DNA of 64,000 nucleotides from NCBI GenBank assembly GCA_023974075.1, contig CM043792.1, forward strand, positions 17,699,373 through 17,763,372, in the 5' to 3' direction. The notes beneath the pieces were generated by a model, which was not told where the DNA came from, ran no database searches, and saw only the letters and a program-made list of their open reading frames with translations. Source of the DNA: Chaenocephalus aceratus (taxonomy: Eukaryota; Chordata; Actinopteri; Perciformes; Channichthyidae). A program made the translations under genes and the position numbers. Positions within the stretch are counted from its first letter, which is position 1. Every line of letters begins with the position of its first letter. Below are positions 26,301 to 40,249 of this stretch, one piece after another.

Positions 26301-29300
26301 TTCACTGACTCACTTAGCCCACATGACAAATGACAAAATCACCCGAACCTCCGCCCCCTCACTAAGACCTGATTGCCCATCGCCCACACTTTGCCTACAG
26401 TACTTACATCTGGGATACATGTTGCCAAGCTTCATGAAACAAATCAAACTTGGTCTGAAAATAAAGTAAACCTTTGACATTAAAAGCTGCAGCCCTGAAA
26501 ATATTCATCTTGTCACTTGACAAACTTCTTTAATGTTACAACACAAGTCATTGAAAGAAGTATATATTAATTGGGGTGCATCATCAAAGGGTGACTTCTT
26601 GGAAATAAGTGCTTCACTGTTAACCAAACAGTGTTGCCTTACGCTTGCTAAAAAGTATGAATATTCCACTAAAGTGGAGTAATGCATTAATCTTTAAGCA
26701 CTGCGAAAACAACAGGGAACTCAGGGGTGTTCCTCCAACATTTCAACTTGCTTACACTGCATAAGGCAAAGTTGGATGCGTGCTGATAGTTAAATCTTAC
26801 ACCTCATATACTCTGCTAGTTAAATGCAGAGCGGCAAGAGAATTGGAGTAGTCGGCAGTTTTTCAGAATGGAGTGTAAAATAGTGATTGTTATAATATTT
26901 AATGATGAAAAATATGTTCTGTGCTGCAGTATAACGTGTGACCTCTGCAACCGTAAGACGCATTGTTCAGCAAATCATGAACACATGCAAAGACTAAATG
27001 TAAAAAATGATGCTATAAAACATTTAGATTAAGAAATTAAGCCACAATTGCATTTGAAGACATGGTGGTGTGGACAGTCACACGGCATGTGTTCTCACAC
27101 TGGAGTAGTAATTGCAGCTCTTGCTCGGTGCTTTCTTTTCTTTTTTAGAGCTCATTTTAACATTTGTCTTTGACAATGATGCTGCACACTGAATCTGACA
27201 CCTCTAGCAGTGCCAGACACTTAAGTCTACTGTTACAACAATAGCACAATGCTCTCTTCATCTGTCCTCCTGCAGCCTGTCCTCTCAGGCTTTTTAATGA
27301 AGACTGTGCAAGAGAGGGAGAGGGAGGGATGCCTTGCTCAATTTAAAGGTTACTGTACAGCAAAGCATGCTGCAATATGTGTTTGCTCAGATAGGAGTGT
27401 TGGCGCCATCTGAGAGTCGCTCTAGACAAGCAGCAGTGTTGCCAAAATGATCTGGATCTTAAAAGCAAGGGGCCGTTTTATAGAAATAAAGAGCAACATA
27501 TTTTTCAAGAACCCTAAAGGGCCATTTTTTAAAACACCGCAGGAGATCTTAAGCACTATCTGGGGAGGCAGGCGAGTGTTACGCTCTGTGCCCAGCAGCC
27601 ACCAGCTCATTGAAGAACAGAAATCAAACACCCGCTTGTCCTTCAATAGGAGCCGTGGGGAATGGTGTATTTGTCATCAAAGTCATCCTGCCTACCCTTA
27701 ACTGCCCTCTGAACAAACAAAGACACATCTGAAAAGATTAAAATCAAAATGTCTTCAGCACCTCAATATTGTTGTTCATTATTAATGTGTTTGGGATTCT
27801 CGAAGAAGCTATCAGAACTATCGGATTCGAGAGGAAGGAGTTCTTGTCAAGACATTTATCGCCCCCCGCGGAGAGGCTGAATGATGTGAGCGGCAGTGTA
27901 GCGTAGCAGCAGACAGGTAACTGGAGCAGAGGACGTCTGGCCTCTAACACCCAAGTGGTAATCGGGCCAGATAAGAGGAAGAGGGGAGTCCTCTCATCGG
28001 AGTCCCAACACCAGACCACAACCACATCAGCGGGAATCCTCGCAAGGCAGTTGAAATGCGATACGCGTTGTTATGAAAGGAAATACTTGTTTTAAGAGGG
28101 ACGGGAAATCAATATCTCTGACTGACTCAGAGCAAATCTGGGCGAGCTCAACAAACCTGCATAAAATGGAATAAAAATGAGTCTGACTTAATAATCCTGA
28201 CTAAGCCTGTGTGAGGAAGCCCTGGCAGACAGTAGATGGATCAGAGAACAGACAGGCATGCATGCATTATGCATCGGTGTGAAATCTCTCCGGGTAGAGC
28301 ACACATTCACAAACTTATCCTGCATTTGCATCACTTATTGTTCGTGTACAAGTACACCACATTCACAACGTGTGGGTGAGCTCCCCACTGCCAAAGGACA
28401 ATAATGCTGGTGACTTGAATGACACATCACATAGAAGCTACCTGTTACTATCGTTACCGTTAAATAATTACCCAATACTTCGCTCTCACATTCACACAAA
28501 GCTACTGCTGAGCACAGCAGCACTTTCTTATCTCCCTCACTCCGCTTCTCTTTCCCTCAGCTGATGTTAACATCTGACAGCTTTGTGTGTGTGCCGATGT
28601 AGATTTTTGTCTTTAATTAAAACACTGGAGGTCTTAATTGGACATCCATTCTTGGGCCCCACCCGCTTGCCCAGCTCCCTTTCCTCAAACTCTTTGATCC
28701 TCCAACCAAATCTTTCGAGGCAATAATAGCTTCCCCTGTTCTCAGACATGTGCTTGAGAAGCAAAGAGCTCACTTTAAAACAGGAAACACAGCCTAGTGT
28801 CCTCTTGGAGTTTCAGTGTATAAGAATTTTGAATTTCTTTCCAATTAGATTTTCTTCAAGTGACCTTATCTGAATTAGTTTGACTTCAAATGAGCTAAAA
28901 CATGATTATAGCGCCTTAGAGGATGCAGAAGGTAGTTGTGCTCGTTGTGGTGCATCCGACACTTTCTAAGGGCATAAATCAACCTCAAGACCTTTGCTGT
29001 CAGAGAGATAACTCTTGAAAGTGTTTCTTAATGACAGAGCTTTATTGTTTTTACAGGATTATAGACTTTGTAGAAAATTCTCCACCTTCACAAATATTGA
29101 TTTAACTGCCCGAGACCACAGGAGTAACACACTTGATGTGAATTCAGTTTTAGTGTGGATTTTCTCTTTAAATCTGTTCTCTGATCCCTCTGGCCTCAAG
29201 TAGCATATGAGCCCATTACTGGAGAGCTTAGGGAATTACATCGGCTCTGCGAAAACTAGACATAAAGGAGAATTTTCTCTCACGGCCAGGGTAAACAAAA

Positions 29301-29518
29301 GAATGTAATAATAGCAATACCTGCGAAGTTTCAAGCTTTTATTTATATATATAACATTGATAGAATGTCATGGCGACTACCACTAGAGGTGTGAGCTGTA
29401 AATTAAGTATCGATTAAGCCTTTCATTTCTTTTCTGTACACTTTTCTTTCTACCTTGCTGATAACTGTGTACTTTCTTTCTCTATTTTCTTCTTCCACTC
29501 CCCACCTCCTCTCTCTAG
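17306..29518 (+). other. nxph1: Intron of nxph1 (12.2 kb)
   Basis: It starts with GTAAGA at 17306 and ends with a C/T-rich tract and TCTCTAG at 29512-29518. It contains only short frames without recognisable domains (for example 21483-21773, 22714-23139 minus, 26055-26333), which I treat as chance ORFs. No transposon with readable ends was found, in contrast with the 38-46 kb block. There are GA-rich patches near 22660-22690 and 27310-27330 and a C run near 22592-22600. Intronic enhancers are possible but cannot be shown from a single sequence. Confidence 0.7.
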
Positions 29519-30292
<774 letters not shown>

Positions 30293-31450
30293 AAGACTCT
30301 CAGGGGGGAGGAGAGGTGGGAGGGGAAAGGTACAAGGGGGTGAGTAGAAGTGACTGCAAAAACGAGGAGGAAACCGGGGCTGTGCATCATCCTCAATGCC
30401 ATTGTGGCAGCAAGACACCTTAAAAAAAAGCTCTGAATATTGTAAGATGTATTTAACATATATGCAAAACAAAAAGTACAGTATGCAGATAATGAGGACA
30501 TTTGGAATGTGGAAGTGCAGCATTCATTAAGTGGACTGGTATCGCAAATCAAACGCGCACTTTCTTACTTCTTTCCAGTTTCTAAATGCCAACTTGTCTC
30601 TCGCCAGCTCATTCTCTCTCCCATGAAGTCATTGGTGAATGTTGTCTGAATGTCCTTTCAATCACCCTTTACTACATTTCCAGAGAACACTTGCATATAA
30701 ATCCTTTGATATGATTCACTGGAGAGTTGTATACAAATGCAGACTTTATGACAAACATCATACAGTGTTTATCATCGCACGCTGTACATGATTTAAAACC
30801 AGAGGGAACACACAGAGATGTATTTCAGATGAATGTAAAGCGTAAGCACCCACTGGATCATTGCGGTGACACTATAGAACATATTTTTAAAGGGCATCTT
30901 TCTTTGTGACATTTAAGTCCGTCCCAAAAAAAGTTCTTATTCTTACCCATTTCCTCACCCCACTGTCCCCATCCCACCATCCCATTGTCAATGCAGGGTT
31001 TTTGTTTGCAGTCTGCCAAACGTAATCACAATATATATCTCAGTAATGCCACCTCCATTTCAATAAAGGAGGGAGAGAAAAATAATAAAAATGTGCAAGA
31101 AAAAGCAATTTCTCAACAAAGATCCAGGGCCAGGGCTTAAGACAAGTTCAGTGCGAGGAAAATAACTAGATTCTGCATAGAGATAGAATTGGCCCTCTAC
31201 ACTTAAGAGAGAGAGGGGGGTGGGGAGTGAGAGAGGGAGAGATTCAGTGAGCTGTTTTAATTAAAGTGGAGAAGAAGACTTGGAGTATGCATCTCCTTCT
31301 ATTGTCCCCTCTGTATGAAAAAGATTACATTTTGTTGCCGTCAGGATTCCTGATTTCACGCCTTGATAACTTTGACTGTACGGCAGATTGCTCTCTCCCG
31401 ACAAATTCTGTGTTCTCTAAAGTCTGCCTGTTATCTTGAATAAATGAACA
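30293..31450 (+). other. nxph1: Probable 3' UTR of nxph1 with candidate poly(A) signals
   Basis: After the TAG at 30290-30292 the sequence turns AT-rich without another supported frame. Canonical AATAAA hexamers occur at 31062-31067 (followed by AATAATAAAAATG) and at 31439-31444. Either could end the transcript; the first gives a 3' UTR of about 0.8 kb. The frames read on the minus strand opposite the exon (30041-30523, 30289-30552) are shadows of the coding sequence and its UTR. Confidence 0.5.
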
Positions 31451-34400
31451 TATTATCATAATAATTACCTATAATTTAATCTCCTTTAGAAGTAATTAAG
31501 GTTTCAATGAGAGAGCGAAATGTATTCCTAAAAATCAAGTCAGCGAGTAGGAGGATAGGAAGAGGTTCATGGGGATAGTTGTGTTTTTGTGTGGAGCCGG
31601 CCCAGAGTTAACCGCTCACATTAAGACAAATGACCACTGGCTGGCTCATGTTGCCCTCATAGACAGTGTCAGTGGAAAGAAGTGCTAGGAATTATGTCGC
31701 CTGACTTTGTTTTGGTGAGAGGCCACAGTGACTTTTGTGGTGAACAGTCACGAGGCAGGTGTGAAGAGTCATCAACCGGTGACATCAGGAGACGTGTTTG
31801 ATGCCAACGTGCTGTGATGTCAGGGATTTAGCTTGGCGGCCGCGGGGACTGTGCAGCCGTGTCTCAGGTGGATGGCTCGGCAGTGAGTGGTCACCATGAA
31901 GCCGTCCTCTTGGCGTAAGGCCAGATATAATTGCGTTGCCTTGGCTGTTCTGTGTGAAATAAAGGAGCAAGACTAGGAGGAAAAGCACAGTCACAGGGCT
32001 AAAGATAGAAAAACAAAGACCTGTAAATCTGCACATCAAAGCTCTGCGATCCTTAATTCACTTTGAAAGACGGGGGGTAGCTCCTCTCCATATGCGACTT
32101 AATCAACGTGTGCAAATGGCAGCAGTGCATGAGTCAGTCTGCAGGGGACAGACAGCTACACCACCCGCAGCAATGATACATGCTTTTCATCTGGCTAAAG
32201 CAAACCTCTGTCTCCTCTTGCGTGTGATTGTTTTATTGAAACAGATTTTTCAAATATCAACCTAAAAATTACGCTGCATTGCCATATGTATCGTGGATCA
32301 CTTATTTTCTCTCCGACTACACTTGTTCTTGATGTATCACAAATATGTTTCTCTTCAAACCATGCTGAGGTCCACTTTCAAACAAGGTCGAGAGAGATAA
32401 ATGGGTGGGACAAACGCCAGACTTTTACCCAGGAGAACGCTCTTTGTGTCCTGGGTTAAATCTAAAGTCAAGGTTGACATTTGTACTTCTCTAACGTTAA
32501 TAGCAAACATACATATTTTAAGCTTAACGATTACATTTCTCACAGTTTTGTTGCATTTTTGTTGAAACCCACAACCTCATATGTATCCCTCGATATATAA
32601 TCGAGTAAGCAATTATGTTGCACAGCACCGTATTATATATTCAACAATGTTGCCTATATACACCGATATATGTTGACATGTGTCTCAATATAAATAATGT
32701 GAGTGGAATTTCCTAAAAAGGGGACCACCACTGAGAGTGCCAACTAGGAGAAAGCTTGTAAGGACTACTTCTTATTCCGACCACATCACAGTAATGCAGC
32801 ATTAATATTTAAAGCATACATAAAGAGTCCCAGCGGAACATGCAATATAGATGTAAGTCCTGTCTGCTGATGAGATACAAGGCTTGTAAAATGCACATCA
32901 ACCAGCATGAATGAACCACTGCCTCTCGCTCTGTTCATTCATTTCCTCATCCTCCATCTCTCTGCCCCTGTCCACATGTTTCTCAGCCACATGTCCTGCA
33001 GAGTTCACGCTGTTGTCTCCCTGTGTGTGACCCGGCTGACTGCCCTCAGCCTCCATGCCCTCGCTACCTTGCTTACCCTGGTGTTGAACCCTGCGGAGGG
33101 TAGTTCCTCATTGCTGCTCCTCCCGGCCCCCTGAGCACAGCGCTGAGCTGAGCTGGCTAATCCCTGAGCTTAATGCCGAGCTAACAGAACATCAACAGCG
33201 AGAACATTCCTCCCTCCTTTTGTATTTAACTATTCCTCTCTATATCTGTATCCCATCAAACAATTGTGCGTTCACGCATAGTCTTAAGATGTGCTGGTTT
33301 AGGTATTTTCCTCTCCCCTGTTCAAAGCATCCTACATAAGCCCCTGGATTGTGAGGACATAAAATCTCCTCGAGAGAATGCCAATGGAGTGCCCGACACA
33401 GATACGCCTCAGTAACCTCAATACTCCTCTCCCCGCCTCCCGCAGGGCGTCCGGAGAGAAGCTGGATACTCACACATGTTGGAATCAAAGCTGGGCAACA
33501 TGAGCCCACAGCAGTGAACTTGTGAAGAAAAAAAGGACACATGTTGGGCTACATGCTGGGAGCAAGCCCATCACTCTGTTCCTTACTCGTCCTCTCAGAT
33601 TCAGAGCAATACACTGAGACTCCAACCTCTCCGCCTCTCTGGGGCGAACTAAGGAAGGCTGCTGGACTAAGTTTAGGAGGCGATCATGTTGCTGTGGGAT
33701 GGACGGTGTTAGCCTTACTGTTGACCCATCTAATGCCAACAGACATGTGGATATTTGGCCTTAGAGACTGCAACACCAGTCCCCTCAGCAAAGCATAGTA
33801 ACAAAACCTGACCTTTCGAAAATATAAATATACATATAAATATATATATATAAAGCTAAGAGTCCTCAGATCTGAATAAAGTTGTATTTAAATGTTGGTC
33901 ATGCAGTGGAGGTTGTCTGTTTAATCTTTTTTGTTCCTCATGGTTTTCTTTCTCTATGTCATGTGGATGATATACTGTATGGATGATATGATGGCATTTA
34001 CTGTGCTTTTCAACAGTCAAAAAATCAATAAAGTACACAGAAGTACTTGAATCACTTCAGTCTTATATCTGGTTGTGCTTTATGTGTAGGAAGAGAATGC
34101 CAACAATACTGAAGTCTCTTTTTTTCCTTATATTTGCATACCCATACTGTGTGCCAATGGCAACAAAATATGTGATAATTTCTTTTTTGCCGCGGGCTGT
34201 TGCTGATATACATTCAGAGTGGGAAACAGAAGAAGAACAAGGAGCAGAGAGGAACATGGGGTTGAAAGGGAGAGGGAGGAAATGTTTCAACTGGAATGAT
34301 TCATGAACACAACACCATCCACTAATTAGCCTCCTTTTTTCTCCATATTTTCCCTTTTCTCCCCACTTCTCTCACTCTTCTTTGTTGTGCATTTTTACGT

Positions 34401-37400
34401 TCCCTGCTCATTTTAAGATATAATTGACATTAAATTAATTCTCTTCTTAATTACATCTTGAAAACTGTTAACGAGGGGACGGGTTGAAAAATTCAGCTCA
34501 CAACATCCTTTAAAACAAGATCGATTAAGGCATGGCTGGAGGCAAAGCCAAGCCCTCCACCCCTCCTCTACGCCCCCCTGTTCCCATAAAAGTGCTGCTT
34601 GCCTCAGGATAACCTTGCCGGAGATGATGAAAGGGAAGCAAATAAGTCAACATGGAGACAGAAGAATAGAAATCTAATTTGGAAGAAAGCAGGATTGAGG
34701 TTAATATGATAATCTGAGAGCAGCATATGGGTCAACAAGCACATGGTCAGGCATACAGCAACACGTGCACACAGAGGGTGGAAACTGCAGGCAACAATCA
34801 TTGATAATGGACATAATGTTTTACAAGTAGTACGGAGGCTTTGGGTTGTCCAGTAAAAGAAAACAATTCAGGAGTGTGAGCTTCTCAGAGAGGAAAGGGC
34901 ATTTCAGCATAATGGGAAGCTGGACTATAGTCAATTGAGAAAATAACTAGTCATGGCGTGAGGAGGCGGGAGTGGGCGTGCACAGCTTTAAATGATAAAT
35001 AGACATTCAGAAAAATAACCTTGAGGTTTGAAAACGTGTGTCTGGGAAAACTAGACTAAATATGTAACGAGAGACAAGGAGAGTGAGAGAGAAGTCAGAA
35101 GGGACGGCGCTGACTCCTTGTTAGCACTTTGTTTTGAATAACAAGGCCATCAGGTTTGCAATTTTATCCTGTACCATAATAATTATGTGTAATTTTCCTT
35201 CATGACATGTTACACCACAAAGTGTAATATTGCACACGGCAGCATCATCCCCTCCCTAACAGTGGTGACAAAGTCGAAGCTCAACAGCACTCTCATTTCT
35301 TCACACTCTGAAATCATCAACGAGGATTAAGCTGGTATACCAGAGTGATGATATACAGAACCCGGGTGGTACTGAAGTATCATTACAAATCTGATTTCAT
35401 CAGTCATCTGTAACTAATATGATACAGGTTTCTCTGTCAGCCTGCAACCCCTGCAATAAGGATAATCTTCTTTGCATAATTCTGTTTTTAATCTATTTTT
35501 GTAAATGATTTCTTCATATAAATTACTAATGTATCTGCAAATCTCTTAATATAGAAACGGTGTGTTGGGTTAGCCTGTTAACCCATCTGAAAATGTCATT
35601 AGTCTGGGTTTCAGAGATGTTGTGTCTCAGTATAGTGTAAATGTGGGTTCAAAGGCTTTTTCACCTGGAGAAGAATGAAAAAGATGAATTCATATATATA
35701 TATATACAAAAACCTAGTTCACCATTAACAGTCAATCTGTCTCCAAATCAAGTGAAACTGTGGCTGCAGATCTTATAGAAGCTGATTAGGGCTTTTGTTA
35801 CCCTGGATACCATCTCCATCCAGATGCAATTTATTAGCACAGCGTACCTTGCTGCACTCCCGCTGAATTCAAATACACTTGATGTTCTTTGATATTCTGG
35901 ATCATGTGTAGGGGTGGTCATGGTCACGCTCTTACTACAGGCACAAAAGTGTAAGAGCAAATGTACATGGACACACACGCACACACACACACACACACAC
36001 ACGCGCGCGCACGCACGCACGCACGCACACACACGCACACGCATACACACAACACAAACACACCTTAAGTGGTTTCATGCTTCGGCATCCTAATAGTCTC
36101 TCTGCCCATACGACGCCAATCATGGAGCCCGGAGAAGAGTGGACAAGCAGGTGCGCCCAGTCTCTGCCACAGAGCATCATGGGAGAGGAGTTACATCAGA
36201 CAAGGACACATACAGGATCAGCCTCTCAACCCCTGCGGCTTCTACTTATGATAGAACGCTGCAGCCCCCATCAGTGTATTCCACAGACTGGACACACGAC
36301 GCAGGGCACACATCTTCAGCGCAGGCCGCAAGAGAGGTTGGAAAATGATGGTGCAGCGAAGGGGTTGAGGAAACAACGGGAGGGTGGTGGAGAGCTTGAT
36401 GCAAAAAGAAAGCACAGATGGCCTAGGGCTACAGCATGGTGGGAAGAGGAAAGAATAACTGAATAAACTAATTAGAGGGGAAGAATTTCACACACACCTT
36501 CATCAACTCAAAACTCCCTACCTCGGCTTGAAAAAACAGTATGATCTCTAAATCATTCTAACACACAGAAAACAAGGCATGGAACATCAAACATTAAGGT
36601 TTTGCACTTCGCTGCATCTTGTAACACAATAATAGGTTAAGTGGAGTTTGAATTGTGGCGGCTGACAGCAAATAGCTTCACACGTCGCCGTGCCGATGTG
36701 GAAATTCAAGCTGGGCGTCTGTGTCATGGAATGTGCAGTATTAGCTGGAGGCCAGGAAGAAGACATCAGGGCTGTGATCTCTGCATTAGCCCAAAAAAAG
36801 GACATTTCCACTTAACTAAAGGAAGCCATGGAGAGGAGGGGTGATTTAAATTCAGTGACAAGGCTTTAAATACCAACCAGGGATCACAGTTGTGCCCTTT
36901 GGCAAAGTAATTATTCACTCCCTTAGAAGACGATCAGGTGGGGATGTGCACGCACACACATTTGGCAAAGACTGTGTAGGCATCTGTGTGTGTGTGTTTG
37001 AGTGAATCGGGATGGAGCATGGGAGGTGTGAAATGTTACAGTTTCTCCTCTGTTCATGTAACTGAGAAGTGTTTATGCCAAACTCTTCAGAGGAGAGAAA
37101 GGGTGCTCAGCTAAGGGCTGATATCAAGTGATAAACGTGAGAAGGAAGGGAGAGGGAGACATAAAACAAGAGCTGGAAAAGGTTAGCTTTCCAGCTCTCC
37201 ATCACTGTCTCTCCACAGCTTGTTCTCTCCTCCTGTCCATTTTTTCCCACATTTTAACCTTCAACCAGGAGCTCACGAGGAGGAGCTCTCTCCCGCTGAG
37301 AAACCCATCCCAGGGCCTGACAGGAGGAGACTCTCGCTGGGAAACTGTCCTTCAAAAACTTGAGCCTGATGGATTTTTTTGGCCCGGGTTTTACTTCTAT

Positions 37401-38122
37401 CTTTCCCGAACACCTCCTCAGTGCTGTCCTCCGGGCAACGCTCCATATCCCTCAAGCTCCCCCTATATTGCCCCTAAGTTACCAAAGAGCCCGAACACAC
37501 TCATGCAAGCAGGAACTCACAAACACACACACACACAAACACACGCACAGAAATCTTTCATCCCCAGGACGGTCATGGGAGCATGTCTGGCTCACACGGT
37601 TATCAGCCCTCCTGCACAAGTTCCTCACAAACCCAATGATGTGCAGACTCAGCTGCGGACATTCAAACAACACCTAAATCAGTCTTTGCCTCCTCTTCCT
37701 TGTCATATTTGAATACTTCCCTGCTTATTTTTGGGAAAAGGGAAACAGGAAGTTCTCAAGTTAGAATCTTTATTTAGCTAATCTCTGCTCCTAAATCTCT
37801 CCCTGAAATGATTAGAAAACATTTCCAGCATTGGGGTCACATGTGGAAAATATATCTAATGCCAATTTCCCACCTAGAGACCGTCAACTATTTCAGGAAG
37901 TATCATAATGTAGCAGGATAGACTGTTCAGCCCTATCACCACACGGGGCAACCTTTTTAAAGAGGGGTCAGTGTCACTCTTGCTCCCTCTTGCTCTTTGG
38001 CACGAAGGCCACTTCCGGGTTCCGCTGACGTGCTTTCTCCGCTTGCACCGGTGAGTTTGCTGTGGCTGCCGTTTGTTGTACACCTAGCATGACAATTAGC
38101 CTACATACTAAATGTATCGCTG
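31451..38122. other. Non-coding region downstream of nxph1
   Basis: No supported gene. AT-dinucleotide patches lie at about 33826-33853 and 35693-35705, a CA/CG tract at 35971-36063, a CA-rich patch at about 37515-37545 and a 10-bp hairpin (GAGCTGGAAA and its complement) near 37170-37197. The 194-codon frame at 37128-37712 begins without ATG, runs through the CA repeat and has no recognisable domain; the 129-codon frame at 36077-36466 is also unrecognised. I treat both as chance frames. Confidence 0.5.
35971..36063. repeat. Compound CA/CG microsatellite
   Basis: (CA)n passes into (CG)4 and then (CACG)n repeats and back to (CA)n. Long alternating purine-pyrimidine tracts of this kind favour left-handed Z-DNA. 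On the complementary strand the tract gives spurious CVCV-type frames. Confidence 0.9.
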
Positions 38123-38819
38123 GTTGTAGATAGTGATGGCAAAATGAAGCTTTGAATGAAGCATCAAACCACTTGGACAATTGTGTCGGAAATAGGTTCA
38201 TTTCTCGAAGCTTCAGTTACAGCGACCTCTCCTGGCGAAGTGCAAGGCTGCAGTGGGTTTAACGTATCTTTGCCTTGAAAAATATTCGATGCACACACAC
38301 TAAAGAGGCTTCTCAATTCTTACATTTCCCCTCCTCGACTCCCCTCCTCGACTACCCTCCTCGAGACTTGGTCCCGCCCACAGGAGATGCGAGCGGAGGA
38401 CCGAGGAGGGGAAGCAGCAGACGTTTAAAGAAATGAGAACTCCTCTCCTCTGAGGTCATTTTAAAGCGACGTCCATTCATTATTACGTGGCAACAGCTGC
38501 ATCAGCTGTCGAGTGTTTCGTCATATTTTATAATCGCTGTTAGATCAGCTAAACATTGTTCCCCCACATATTTACTTTGAATTCATTGAGAGTGCGGTAT
38601 AATGAGACAATGCCAGGCTACAGATGCGGACACACAGACACAAATATATTTATATAAATATATGCAATTTAAAGTATGAGAGCACTCTCATAATAACGTA
38701 ACACAATCAGAGACTGGATATATATCCCCCCTCTCTCTGGTCGCTGAAATGGGGAATTGAAATTACGGGCCAAAAGTTGTATTAAAAGTAAGGACACCAA
38801 ACCAACTGAGACCTGTCTG

Positions 38820-38956
38820 TCCACCGCATCTGCGCACTGTACAACACACACATACACACTGTACAACACACACATACACACTGTACCAGTGCGTGTTGTA
38901 CAGTGTATAGGTGCGTGTGGTACAGTGTGTAGGTGTGTGTGTGACACACACCTACA
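38820..38956. repeat. CA/GT-rich imperfect inverted repeat inside layer 2
   Basis: Units of the form ACACTGTACAACACACACAT alternate with their approximate complement (GTGTTGTACAGTGTATAGG), producing a locally self-complementary, microsatellite-like stretch. The inner hAT is inserted at its right edge, and the same TACACACCTACA-type sequence resumes after it at 40250. Confidence 0.7.
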
Positions 38957-40249
38957 CACTATACCAGAGATGGGGACTCGAGTCTGCGACTCGGACTCGA
39001 GTCGCACTTAAGTCGCACACACAGAGACTTGAGACTTGACTTGGACTCGTGACCAAAAGACTTCAGACTCGACTTGGACTCGTGTGTTGGGACTCGTGAA
39101 CAATCATTGTGTTTTCTATTGTTGGCGTATTAAAGGTGGGGTAGGTACATTTGAGAGAAACCGGCTCGAGATCGCTAGAATTTGAAAATACACAACCGAA
39201 GATAATCTGCTAGAGGCTGCTACTTCCTTATAGAGCCCGCCTCCTCCAACACACATGAACGCGCACATGACCAATGAGGGCACGAGATAAATTTGTGCCA
39301 TCCAGTTATTTTAGCCGGGCTCATTACGCAGACGTGCGCGCCTCTGTTACTACCTCGTAGTAACACCATGGCGACCGGCGGCACACCTGCGGCTGTACCG
39401 CTTGTAATTAGGTTCAACTAGGCGGCACCAACAAAAGGAGCGCACACTGCAAAGTCTGCAATATCAAAATCAAGGATGCTGGCGCAACAACGTCGGATTT
39501 CATCAGGCACTTGAAAAGTCACCCGGAGAGGTCAGTCACATTAACGCATATGGACGGTTAGCAAACATGTTTAGCTCAGCATCAGCTATGTAATGTTCAC
39601 TTAGCTTGCTACTAGCTTTGTAACTGAATATTTGAAAAGAAGAGTGAATGTTTGCTTGTCACACTTGTTTGAGTTGAGTGGCGTTGACATCCAACTCTTG
39701 ACATGACATAAAAAAGGTCGGTAACGTTAATCATTACGTTCTGCTGCCACCATCTATTCTACTGGCTAACGTTAAACGTAGAAAAATACATAGTTACATA
39801 CATAAATACATCTGTGGGTTTATAGGCAGGTTACAGGTTTATTGTTGACCACGTAACGTTAATGTTACAGGTTTATCAGGTTACCATGACACTGGCTTTG
39901 AGTGAGAGGATAGAGGAATATGTTTATTAATAGTAGACTTAAAAGATGTCATTAGAGACCCAGTGTATAATAACACAGTAAATGCTTTGAATTTCTTAGA
40001 TATAGCTGTGCAGTATTCTTAATAGACTGGATAGCAGCAGACAATAGAAGGCTTATTACAACCAGAAGAGACATGAGACTTTTATTTTTTTAGAGACTTG
40101 AGACTTGACTTGGACTCGTGACCAAAGACTTGAGACTTGATCAAGTCTCACCCCACAAAGACTTGAGACTTGACTTGGACTCGTGACCAAAGACTTGAGA
40201 CTTGACTTGGACTTGCAAAAAAAGACTTGTGAACATCTCTGCACTATAC
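38957..40249 (+). mobile_element. Inner hAT transposon with BED-finger exon (layer 3)
   Basis: CACTATAC is present at 38957-38964 and again at 40242-40249. Between these, the element begins CAGAGATGGGGACTCGAGTC and ends in the complement of CAGAGATGTTCACAAGTC, so CAGAGATG is a shared 8-bp terminus. Subterminal tandem repeats of GAGACTTGACTTGGACTCG type occur at both ends (39020-39085 and 40098-40220), as in many hAT elements. A BED zinc-finger exon lies at 39412-39530, but the roughly 700 bp after it are AT-rich and without a catalytic frame, so this is a 1.28 kb internally deleted derivative of an autonomous hAT. Confidence 0.9.
39412..39530 (+). pseudogene. BED-type zinc finger exon of a hAT transposase
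   Basis: Frame 39421-39530 encodes GGTNKRSAHCKVCNIKIKDA followed by GATTSDFIRHLKSHPER, which has the BED finger spacing C-x2-C ... H-x4-H (CKVC and HLKSH). The BED finger is the DNA-binding head of hAT transposases. The exon ends GAGAG|GTCAGT, a possible though non-consensus donor. Upstream, the best ATG (39368) is in a different frame and meets a stop at 39419-39421, and the finger frame itself has a TAG at 39409-39411, so the start has been lost by an indel or lies on another exon. No catalytic DDE part of the transposase follows. Confidence 0.75.

Noticed and set aside
36077..36466. 129-codon + strand frame next to a CA tract
   Set aside because: No protein similarity recognised; three overlapping frames are open here, which suggests chance.
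37128..37712. 194-codon + strand frame
   Set aside because: It starts without ATG, crosses a CA microsatellite, and has no domain or coding-like composition.
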